64,000 nt of DNA from Sinomicrobium kalidii (GTDB taxonomy: Bacteria > Bacteroidota > Bacteroidia > Flavobacteriales > Flavobacteriaceae). The stretch spans positions 3,087,501-3,151,500 of the forward strand of contig NZ_CP089211.1 in the NCBI RefSeq assembly GCF_021183825.1, read 5' to 3'. The notes beneath the pieces are model-generated. The model worked only from the letters and a program-made list of their open reading frames with translations. It did no database searches and was not told the origin of the DNA. The position numbers and the translations under genes are program-made. Positions 45,448-53,106 of this stretch are shown in pieces. How positions within the stretch are numbered: position 1 is the first letter of the stretch; each line of letters starts with the position of its first letter.

Positions 45448-45851
45448 TTAATTATCGGGGCGGACCGCTAACCGGTATCAACGGGTTTCCGTGAGGAGTT
45501 GGCAGGGAAGAAGGGATTTTAAAGTCGTCAAATATACGGAATTACGCGAAACTTTTGATAAACGACAACAGAAAGCGAAAATAGATTGCGAATTGCATGA
45601 TGATTAAGGCAATACCCTGAGGAAAAACGGATGTAGTTCTGATCCGGTTGCCATATGTTCAATTAATTTCCCGGAAAAATGTATATTTGGATCACAACCG
45701 ATTGCAATTATTATTTTGGGTAAAAAATTTGTTAGATTAAAAGTTATGGTTATTTTTACCATATCTTATGGTTTTATGTACTATAAGATGTTTTTTCTTC
45801 ATGAAAAGTATGCGATGAATAGGAATAATATAAGTAATAAACCTGTATGCC
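45448..45851. other. Divergent regulatory region between the lacI-type gene and xylB
   Basis: 404 bases, no gene. It holds operator site E and the xylB promoter; the part near the repressor gene has no second operator copy. Confidence 0.5.
45691..45731 (+). promoter_or_regulatory. LacI-type operator and promoter of the xylose unit (site E)
   Basis: TCACAACCGATTGCAA at 45692-45707; ATTG (45701-45704) as -33 box, 19 bases, then AAAATTTG at 45724-45731, which fits the -7 pattern except the first base. Start of transcription near 45738, about 110 bases before the xylB ATG. The downstream block of sites A to C is not shared here. Confidence 0.75.
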
Positions 45852-47336
45852 ATGTACTGGATAGGATATGATGTGGGAAGTTCTTCCGTAAAGGCTTCCC
45901 TCGTCAGGGCGGGGAGTGGAAAAGTAGTGGGGGTGACCCAACAACCCGATAAGGAAATGCCCATAACCTCCCTGGAACCCGGCTGGGGAGAACAAGATCC
46001 GGAGATGTGGTGGGACAATTTGTGCAAAGCCACTGCAAAATTGATACAACAAACCAAAACGGATCCGAAAAATATTAAAGGAATAGGCATATCTTACCAG
46101 ATGCACGGCCTGGTGATTGTGGATAAAGAACACAATGTACTCCGGGACTCCATAATATGGTGCGACAGCCGGGCGGTAGATACGGGTAACACACTGATGC
46201 GACAGGTCGGGGAAGGTAAATGCCTGGAGCACTTGCTCAACGGTCCCGGAAATTTTACCCTGTCCAAGTTAAAATGGGTCAGGGACAATGAACCGGAAGT
46301 CTATAAAAAAGGCTATAAATTCCTGCTTCCCGGAGACTATATCGCATTAAAACTTACAGGAAAATGCACAACAACACCTTCCGGGTTATCGGAAGGCATC
46401 GTATGGGATTTTAAAGAGGATACCCCCGCGTTATGGCTGCTGGAAGAAGCGGGAATAGATAAGGCGCTGCTGCCCGATATCGTACCCACCTTTTCCGAAC
46501 AGGGAGAACTTACCGAAGAGGCCTCGGAGGAACTCGGCCTGAAAAAGGGAACTCCCCTGCTCTACAGGGCAGGAGATCAACCTAACAATGCGTTGTCCCT
46601 TAATGTGTTCAACCCCGGGGAAATTGCCGCTACCGGCGGAACTTCCGGTGTGGTATATGCGGTGAGCAATTCCACACAAACTGCCGAGGGGACCCGGATC
46701 AATAATTTTGCCCATGTCAATCACAGTCCCGGAGCCCCGAGAATAGGCAAACTGCTGAATATTAACGGTGCGGGGATACTGTATCGCTGGATGAAAGAAC
46801 AGGTGGCCGGAGGAACACTCTCCTATAACGAAATGAATGAGATGGCAGCAACAGTCCCGGTAGGTGCCGAGGGGTTACGTATATTACCTTTTGGCAATGG
46901 TGCCGAAAGGATGCTGGGAAATATAAACATGGGGGCGGGGATATCAAACCTCAATTTCAACATACACCGGAAAGAACACCTCTATCGCGCTGCCCTGGAA
47001 GGTATAGCCTTTTCTTTTGTATACGGAATCGGCATCCTTGAAAATGACGGGGTGGAACTCACAACCATCAAGGCCGGGGGCGACAACCTGTTCCGGTCTG
47101 AACTTTTTTCCCGTACCATAGCAACATTAACAGGCCGGGAGATCGCTATTGTCGATACTACCGGGGCTGTAGGTGCGGCAAGGGCGGCCGGATATAGCCA
47201 TGGTGATTTTAAGACGTTTGGCGATGCCTTTTCCGGGGATGAATACATCACCACCTATACACCGCTTAAAGAAAAAGAAGCTTACGGGGAAGCCTATGCA
47301 TCATGGAAAACGGAACTTATGAAAGCGCAGGAATGA
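45852..47336 (+). CDS. xylB: Xylulokinase
   Basis: 494 residues of the FGGY kinase family. Phosphate-binding start IGYDVGSSSVKASLV (residues 4-18), substrate region SYQMHGLVIVD and WCDSRAVDTG, then the ATP domain with ATGGTSGVVYAVS and the FGGY motif region IKAGGDNLFRSELFSRTIA. It phosphorylates D-xylulose to D-xylulose 5-phosphate. Xylulokinase is chosen over the other FGGY kinases because the xylose isomerase gene follows after 91 bases. First gene of the site E unit. Confidence 0.94.
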   Translation: MYWIGYDVGSSSVKASLVRAGSGKVVGVTQQPDKEMPITSLEPGWGEQDPEMWWDNLCKATAKLIQQTKTDPKNIKGIGISYQMHGLVIVDKEHNVLRDSIIWCDSRAVDTGNTLMRQVGEGKCLEHLLNGPGNFTLSKLKWVRDNEPEVYKKGYKFLLPGDYIALKLTGKCTTTPSGLSEGIVWDFKEDTPALWLLEEAGIDKALLPDIVPTFSEQGELTEEASEELGLKKGTPLLYRAGDQPNNALSLNVFNPGEIAATGGTSGVVYAVSNSTQTAEGTRINNFAHVNHSPGAPRIGKLLNINGAGILYRWMKEQVAGGTLSYNEMNEMAATVPVGAEGLRILPFGNGAERMLGNINMGAGISNLNFNIHRKEHLYRAALEGIAFSFVYGIGILENDGVELTTIKAGGDNLFRSELFSRTIATLTGREIAIVDTTGAVGAARAAGYSHGDFKTFGDAFSGDEYITTYTPLKEKEAYGEAYASWKTELMKAQE

Positions 47337-47427
47337 GTTCCCTTGTTGAACAGGATATAAATAAAACCGGAATAAACCTTACTAACATCTGATATCAAAG
47401 TATAACATTATTTAACGCGTAGAAAAA

Positions 47428-48753
47428 ATGATAACACTCGGAGAGAAAGAATATTTTAAAGGAGTAGGAAAAATAAAGTTTGAAGGTCCTTCTTCCAGAA
47501 ATCCGCTCGCATTCAAATATTATGACGAGAACAAACTGGTAGGGGGCAAGACCATGAAAGAACACTTTAAGTTTGCCGTGGCCTACTGGCATACCTTTAC
47601 AGGTACCGGGGGAGACCCTTTCGGGATACCTACCAAAAAATTCCCGTGGATGAGCAGTGCGGATGCAAGGCAACAGGCCAAAGACAAAATGGATGCCGCC
47701 TTTGAATTTATAACAAAGCTGGGAACACCTTATTACTGTTTCCACGATTTTGACCTGATCGATGAGGGAAACACGCTTGCCGAATCCGAAAAGCGGTTAC
47801 AATTCATATCGGACTATGCACTGGAAAAACAGAAAGAATCGGGCGTAAAACTGCTGTGGGGAACGGCCAACTGCTTCAGTCACCCGAAATACATGAACGG
47901 TGCCGTTACCAATCCCGATTTTAACATCCTTGCCCAGGCGGGTGCGCAGGTAAAGAATGCACTGGATGTTACCATAAAGCTCGGAGGTGAAAATTACGTG
48001 TTCTGGGGAGGAAGAGAAGGTTATATGTCCCTGCTCAATACCGATATGAAACGCGAACAGGAACACTTTGCCACCTTCCTGCACATGGCAAAAGATTATG
48101 CGAGAAAACAGGGGTTCAGGGGCACTTTCTTTATAGAGCCGAAACCCATGGAGCCCACCAAACATCAATACGATTTTGATGCGGCAACCGTATTGGGCTT
48201 TCTCACCAAATACGATCTTCTGGACGATTTTAAACTGAATGTAGAGGTTAACCACGCCACCTTGGCACAGCATACTTTTGAACACGAATTACAGGTGGCG
48301 GCCGACAACAACCTGCTGGGCAGTATTGATGCCAATCGCGGAGACTACCAGAACGGCTGGGATACCGACCAGTTCCCGGTAGACGTATTTGAACTGGCCC
48401 AGGCCATGCTGGTGATTTTGCAAGCCGGAGGATTCCAGGGCGGAGGTGTTAACTTCGATGCCAAGACCAGGCGGAATTCCACCGACCTCGAAGATATTTT
48501 TTATGCTCATATCGGTGGTATGGATGCATTTGCCCGGGCACTTGTAGCAGCACATCATATTCTGGAAGATTCCGACTATCTGGCGTTGCGGAAGGAACGG
48601 TACGGTTCTTTCGATTCCGGGGAAGGAAAGGCTTTTGCCGAGGGAAAATCCACTTTTGAAGACCTGTACAAATATGCCGAAGCGCATCAGGACATAGAAT
48701 TAAAGAGTGGAAGACAGGAATATTTTGAGAATCTCATCAATCAATATATTTAA
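47428..48753 (+). CDS. xylA: Xylose isomerase
   Basis: 441 residues, the long (class II) type. Catalytic H106 and D109 in [12 protein letters not shown]; metal site in [34 protein letters not shown] and [37 protein letters not shown] near the C-terminus. It turns D-xylose into D-xylulose in the cytoplasm. Order xylB-xylA-symporter is compact apart from a repeat of about 85 bases before the transporter gene. Confidence 0.97.
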   Translation: MITLGEKEYFKGVGKIKFEGPSSRNPLAFKYYDENKLVGGKTMKEHFKFAVAYWHTFTGTGGDPFGIPTKKFPWMSSADARQQAKDKMDAAFEFITKLGTPYYCFHDFDLIDEGNTLAESEKRLQFISDYALEKQKESGVKLLWGTANCFSHPKYMNGAVTNPDFNILAQAGAQVKNALDVTIKLGGENYVFWGGREGYMSLLNTDMKREQEHFATFLHMAKDYARKQGFRGTFFIEPKPMEPTKHQYDFDAATVLGFLTKYDLLDDFKLNVEVNHATLAQHTFEHELQVAADNNLLGSIDANRGDYQNGWDTDQFPVDVFELAQAMLVILQAGGFQGGGVNFDAKTRRNSTDLEDIFYAHIGGMDAFARALVAAHHILEDSDYLALRKERYGSFDSGEGKAFAEGKSTFEDLYKYAEAHQDIELKSGRQEYFENLINQYI

Positions 48754-48785
48754 GTTTGCCGGGTTATATTTATAATTTCTATATA

Positions 48786-48870
48786 ATTCTTTGTGCAATC
48801 TTTGTAAGTCTCCGTGTAATAACACTATAAATACAGGCCATTACACAGAGGACCACAAAGTCAGGACTTT
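48786..48870. repeat. Inverted-repeat element between xylA and the symporter gene
   Basis: CTTTGTG and CTCCGTGTAA on the left (48789-48819) face TTACACAGAG and CCACAAAG on the right (48841-48860). The pattern CTCYGTGTAA...TTACACAGAG...CACAAAG is a widespread dispersed element in Bacteroidota genomes, as I recall it. No coding. Confidence 0.55.
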
Positions 48871-49028
48871 TATAAAATGGCTGTTCAGTGTATAAAGCAT
48901 ATGAATTATATGGTTATGATGATCCGAGAATGATATGGAATCTATATGTATAACTCAATAAGTTTGTATATCCGATCCGGGCTGCCTCTATTCCTGTAGC
49001 CCGGTACAACTAACCCAAAAACGGAATT

Positions 49029-50651
49029 ATGGAACAACTGGACTGGATTGTCATAGGACTGTACTTCGTCCTTCTCCTGGGCATTGCTGCCTGGGTTATG
49101 AGCAAAAAACAAAAAGATACCCAGGATTACTTCCTCGCGGGAAGGAATATAGGATGGTTTATTGTAGGGGCGTCTATTTTTGCGTCGAATATAGGTTCGG
49201 AACACCTCGTAGGCTTGGCCGGGGCAGGTGCCGATAGCGGAATGCCACTGGCACATTACGAACTCCACGCCTGGATCGTATTGCTTCTGGGCTGGGTATT
49301 CCTTCCGTTCTATGCCAGGAGCGGGGTGTTCACCATGCCCGAATTCCTGGAACGGAGGTATAGCCCCAAGGCGCGGTGGTTCCTGTCCATTCTTTCCCTG
49401 GTAGGATATATCCTCACCAAGGTTTCGGTTTCCATTTATGCAGGCGGGATCGTATTTCAGTCCTTACTGGGTATTGACTTCTGGACCGGGGCAATCCTGA
49501 CCCTGGTCATTACAGGTATTTATACCGTAGTAGGAGGGATGAGTGCGGTGGTGTACACAGAAGCACTGCAAACCTTTATTCTGATAGGTGGCGCACTGGC
49601 CGTTACCTTCATCGGGCTCAATCACGAAGCTATTGGCGGATGGTCCGGCCTTAGAGAAATTGTAGGCAACGAACACTTCAATATGTGGCGCCCGGCAAGT
49701 GACCCCAGGTATCCCTGGACGGGGATGGTATTCGGCGGAGCTATTGTTGGAATATGGTATTGGTGTACCGATCAGTATATCGTGCAGCGCGTATTGACCG
49801 CCAAAAATGTAAAGGAAGGCCGGAGAGGAGCTATCTGGGGAGGTTTCTTAAAAATACTTCCCGTTTTTCTCTTTCTGGTTCCAGGTATGGTGGCCTTTGC
49901 CCTGAGCAAACAAGGGGTGCTGCACTATAACGATGCCAATGAAGTGCTGCCCACAATGGTCAAGACCCTGCTCCCGTCCGGGATAAGGGGATTGGTGGCG
50001 GCAGGGCTTCTGGCTGCATTGATGAGTTCGCTGGCATCGGTATTCAATTCGTGTTCTACCCTGTTTACCATTGATATTTACAAAAAGATAAGGCCGGGCG
50101 AAAGTGAAAAGAGACTGCTGCGTATAGGAAAAATAGCAACTGCGGTGATCGTGGTACTGGGCTTTGCGTGGATACCTGTCATGAAAAACGCGCCCGGTAC
50201 GCTGTATGATTACCTGCAATCCGTACAGTCCTACATAGCGCCGCCCATCACGGCTGTGTTCCTCCTCGGGATACTTTCCAAAAGGATCAATGCCAGGGGA
50301 GCCCTGACCACATTGTATGTCGGATTCGGCATCGGACTTTTCCGGTTGATACTGGATACCATTGTTACGTTTAATCCCGGTCATGAATTTACGGGAATAC
50401 TGGGCGATATCATTGCCATACCGTTCTCCCACTTTGCCATTGTCATATTTGTGATCTCCCTTTGTATACTTGTAGGCGTAAGCCTTTCTTCGGCCAAACC
50501 CTCGGCCAAACAGGTGGAGGGACTGGCATTGGGTACTTTGACAGAAGAACAAAAAGCCGATGTTAAAAACAGTTATTCCTGGGTGGATATTGTTTCTTCA
50601 GGGCTGATAGTAGTGATCATCACGGCGATTATGCTGTATTTTACAGGGTGA
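49029..50651 (+). CDS. Sodium/sugar symporter of the SSS family, probable xylose transporter
   Basis: 540 residues with about 13-14 membrane segments, SGLT type. N-terminal helix ends in KKQKDTQDYFLAGRNIGWF; the next helices read GASIFASNIGSEHLVGLAGA and YARSGVFTMPEFLERRY. The SSS signature region is GLVAAGLLAALMSSLASVFN, with sodium-site serines in it. Sodium-coupled uptake suits a marine organism with NhaA. Its place behind xylB and xylA points to xylose (or short xylo-oligosaccharides that enter the periplasm) as substrate. Ended by a palindromic repeat at 50684. Confidence 0.9.
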   Translation: MEQLDWIVIGLYFVLLLGIAAWVMSKKQKDTQDYFLAGRNIGWFIVGASIFASNIGSEHLVGLAGAGADSGMPLAHYELHAWIVLLLGWVFLPFYARSGVFTMPEFLERRYSPKARWFLSILSLVGYILTKVSVSIYAGGIVFQSLLGIDFWTGAILTLVITGIYTVVGGMSAVVYTEALQTFILIGGALAVTFIGLNHEAIGGWSGLREIVGNEHFNMWRPASDPRYPWTGMVFGGAIVGIWYWCTDQYIVQRVLTAKNVKEGRRGAIWGGFLKILPVFLFLVPGMVAFALSKQGVLHYNDANEVLPTMVKTLLPSGIRGLVAAGLLAALMSSLASVFNSCSTLFTIDIYKKIRPGESEKRLLRIGKIATAVIVVLGFAWIPVMKNAPGTLYDYLQSVQSYIAPPITAVFLLGILSKRINARGALTTLYVGFGIGLFRLILDTIVTFNPGHEFTGILGDIIAIPFSHFAIVIFVISLCILVGVSLSSAKPSAKQVEGLALGTLTEEQKADVKNSYSWVDIVSSGLIVVIITAIMLYFTG

Positions 50652-50683
50652 TGATCTAATATTATATAGGAATTCTGTATACG

Positions 50684-50709
50684 TAGAGACGCACGCCCGT
50701 GCGTCTCTA
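50684..50709. repeat. Palindromic dispersed repeat, compact copy; probable bidirectional terminator
   Basis: TAGAGACGCACG and CGTGCGTCTCTA (12-base arms, two-base loop). Same arm sequence as the repeat at 40534. It lies between the convergent symporter and cyclophilin genes, with TTATTTATT on its right side. Confidence 0.75.
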
Positions 50710-50713
50710 TTAT

Positions 50714-51469
50714 TTATTCTACGATCTCTACCTGCATCCTCACGCTTTCGTGGGGCCATTCACGTTTGTCCGTAGACAGGTTGCTGATCTTGTCTACAAC
50801 GTCCATACCCTGGATGACCCGGCCAAATGCGGTATAATTACCGTCCAGATGATAGGCTCCCGGACTTTGCACTACAATAAAAAACTCGAAAGGGGAGGCC
50901 AGTTTATGCGGGTTATCCACATCGTCGCTGCTGGGCATGGAAACCACTCCCCTGTGGTGTTTAAATCCTTTTTTGGTATCGGGAGGGAGAAGGTAGCGTC
51001 CTATCTCACTGCGTTTTCCGGAGGTTATCCGACTGTCTGAATTGCCGCCCTGGATAATGAAATCTTTAACCACCCGGTGAAAATATGTACCGTTAAAATA
51101 TCCCTTTTTGGTAAGGTAGATGAAATTGGAACGGTGATAGGGCGTTTCCCGGTAAAGTTCTATGATAATATCGCCGTACTTGGTGGATATTTTTACCTTG
51201 TTTTCCTTGTGTTTTTTGTTGTATTCGTAAAAGAAGGGAATGGCATTGTCGTCATTGAGGACAATGGTATCTTCCACTTTGACATTTTCGGGAATCGTAT
51301 CCTTCCGGGCTGTACTGTCCTGTTCTTTTGTTTCAGCAGAATCGGCTTTTACGGCTTGCTGATCGGCGGCCGGTTTGCTGTCTTCGCCGGATTTTTTAGG
51401 TTTTTGTTGACATCCTGTTAAAAATATAAGTAGTATTATTGTAAAAAGACTCAGTGTGTAACGTAACAT
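50714..51469 (-). CDS. Cyclophilin-type peptidyl-prolyl isomerase lipoprotein
   Basis: 251 residues from the ATG at 51469, lipid cysteine C20 (LTGCQQKP). A charged linker rich in Glu and Lys (about 21-80) precedes the cyclophilin domain: YGDIIIELYRETPYHRSNFI, GYFNGTYFHRVVKDFIIQGG with the catalytic Arg, then PGAYHLDGNYTAFGRVIQGM. It speeds proline isomerisation in periplasmic or surface proteins. Its start codon overlaps that of the Nudix gene on the other strand by two bases, and its -7 box (TATTTTTG, 51506-51499) lies inside the Nudix gene. Confidence 0.92.
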   Translation of the reverse strand: MLRYTLSLFTIILLIFLTGCQQKPKKSGEDSKPAADQQAVKADSAETKEQDSTARKDTIPENVKVEDTIVLNDDNAIPFFYEYNKKHKENKVKISTKYGDIIIELYRETPYHRSNFIYLTKKGYFNGTYFHRVVKDFIIQGGNSDSRITSGKRSEIGRYLLPPDTKKGFKHHRGVVSMPSSDDVDNPHKLASPFEFFIVVQSPGAYHLDGNYTAFGRVIQGMDVVDKISNLSTDKREWPHESVRMQVEIVE

Positions 51470-52109
51470 GAATTTCAATAATTTTTTAGAGTTAGTCCCA
51501 AAAATAAAAAATCTGCCTTTACCGGGGCAGGAATCCCAGTACAAAATGGCTTCCATACCTGTAAAGGAGTTGCGTGAGATCGATGTAGCCGGACGAAACC
51601 CGAGAAAGGCAGGGGTTATGGCACTTTTCTATCCCGACAGGGACGATATCACAAAAATTGTTCTCCTGCTCAGGAAGGAATATAAAGGTGTCCATTCCAA
51701 CCAGGTGGGATTTCCCGGAGGGAAAAGGGAAAAAGAAGACAAAGACATCCGGGCCACAGCCCTGAGAGAAACGATGGAAGAAGTGGGGGTGGCTTCCGGG
51801 AAAATAGAAGTCATACGGGCCATGACCACACTCTACATACCGCCCAGTAACTTCCTGGTACACCCTTTTCTGGGAGTTATGAAAGAACCTCCAGTCTTTT
51901 TTCCGCAGGAGGAAGAAGTGGAAGAAGTCATAGAAGTTCCCCTCGGTGATGTTCTGGATGACAGCCTGGTGTCCCGTAAAACCATTACGACTTCATATGC
52001 GGTAAATGTGAATGTCCCGGTTTTCAATCTGAAAGGGTACGTGGTCTGGGGAGCAACCGCAGCCATGCTGAGTGAAGTGAGGGACCTGGTCGGATCGGCT
52101 TTGCGCTGA
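51468..52109 (+). CDS. Nudix hydrolase of the CoA pyrophosphatase (NudL) type
   Basis: 213 residues. The Nudix box reads GGKREKEDKDIRATALRETM followed by EEVG (about residues 84-107), with the Asp-for-Glu change typical of the CoA-type group; VGFPGGK just before is the other sign of this branch. LYIPPSNFLVHPFLG follows the box. These enzymes split coenzyme A or related dinucleotides. It is divergent from the cyclophilin gene, sharing the bases of the start codon (51468 versus 51469). The acyltransferase gene follows after 98 bases in the same direction. Confidence 0.88.
   Translation: MNFNNFLELVPKIKNLPLPGQESQYKMASIPVKELREIDVAGRNPRKAGVMALFYPDRDDITKIVLLLRKEYKGVHSNQVGFPGGKREKEDKDIRATALRETMEEVGVASGKIEVIRAMTTLYIPPSNFLVHPFLGVMKEPPVFFPQEEEVEEVIEVPLGDVLDDSLVSRKTITTSYAVNVNVPVFNLKGYVVWGATAAMLSEVRDLVGSALR
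51499..51506 (-). promoter_or_regulatory. -7 box of the cyclophilin gene, inside the Nudix gene
   Basis: Minus strand reads TATTTTTG, an exact match, 29 bases before the cyclophilin ATG. It covers Nudix codons 11-13, so promoter and coding sequence are shared. Confidence 0.5.
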
Positions 52110-52207
52110 ACCCTTATGAGCTACATCCGGATAACACATAGTTATAAATGTATATTTTTGCAGGGTGAAGCGTTTGTCGTCTTCCTCCTTAAACCTAATC
52201 ATGTATA

Positions 52208-53023
52208 ATGGGATTGTTCAAAAAAAATCCTTTCGGACATATTTTGTTTCTGAAAAAATGGCTGATCAGGGTATTCGGTGTGCTTACGCACCGGCGGTAC
52301 CGCGGTTTCAACGAATTGCAGATAGAAGGGTCGGAGATCATCAAGGAACTGCCGGATACGGGAGTGTTGTTCGTGTCCAATCACCAAACCTATTTTGCCG
52401 ATGTGGTAGCCATGTTTCACGTGTTCAACGCCAGTCTTACCCATAGAGTCGATTCTATCAAAAATGTCAGTTATATCTGGAACCCCAAGCTCAATATCTA
52501 TTATGTGGCCGCAAAAGAAACCATGAAAGCAGGGCTTTTGGCCAGGATCATGGCCTATGCCGGAGCTATTACAGTAGAACGTACATGGCGGGAAAAGGGA
52601 AAGGAAATACAACGGGAAGTTAACCTGAGCGATACGGAAAATATAGGCCGGGCACTGGAAGACGGTTGGGTCATCACCTTTCCGCAGGGAACTACAAAAC
52701 CCTGGAAACCCATACGGAAGGGAACAGCACATATTATCAAGCAATACAAACCGATAGTGATCCCGGTTGTAATAGACGGCTTCAGGCGTTCCTTTGACAA
52801 AAAGGGGATCTGGATAAAAAAGAAAGGGATCCTGCAGTCGATGGTTATCAAAGAACCGCTGGAAATAGATTATGAGAACGACAGTGTTGAAACGATCGTG
52901 GAACAACTGGAATACGCCATCGAACAACACCCGTCTTTCCTCAAGGTTATACCTGAAGAAGCACTGAAAATGGCAGAGGCCCTGAACGAAAAACGCCGGT
53001 GGAGTTATAAGGAGGACAGTTAA
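52208..53023 (+). CDS. PlsC-type lysophospholipid acyltransferase
   Basis: 271 residues of the PlsC/LPLAT family, probably membrane-attached by the hydrophobic N-terminus. Motif I reads SNHQTYFADVV, with H59 and D65, five residues between instead of the usual four; motif III is ITFPQGTTKPW (158-166) in place of FPEGTRS. Family members acylate lysophosphatidic acid in phospholipid synthesis. The altered motifs suggest a related but different acceptor or a looser active site. It starts 98 bases after the Nudix gene and ends 83 bases before the S9 peptidase gene; no operon is certain. Confidence 0.82.
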   Translation: MGLFKKNPFGHILFLKKWLIRVFGVLTHRRYRGFNELQIEGSEIIKELPDTGVLFVSNHQTYFADVVAMFHVFNASLTHRVDSIKNVSYIWNPKLNIYYVAAKETMKAGLLARIMAYAGAITVERTWREKGKEIQREVNLSDTENIGRALEDGWVITFPQGTTKPWKPIRKGTAHIIKQYKPIVIPVVIDGFRRSFDKKGIWIKKKGILQSMVIKEPLEIDYENDSVETIVEQLEYAIEQHPSFLKVIPEEALKMAEALNEKRRWSYKEDS

Positions 53024-53106
53024 GATGTGCTGATGTGATCATTTGATGATACACGGAAATCATTCCCCGGGTTTAAACCCGAAGCCAAAAATAATAAACT
53101 ACTGAT

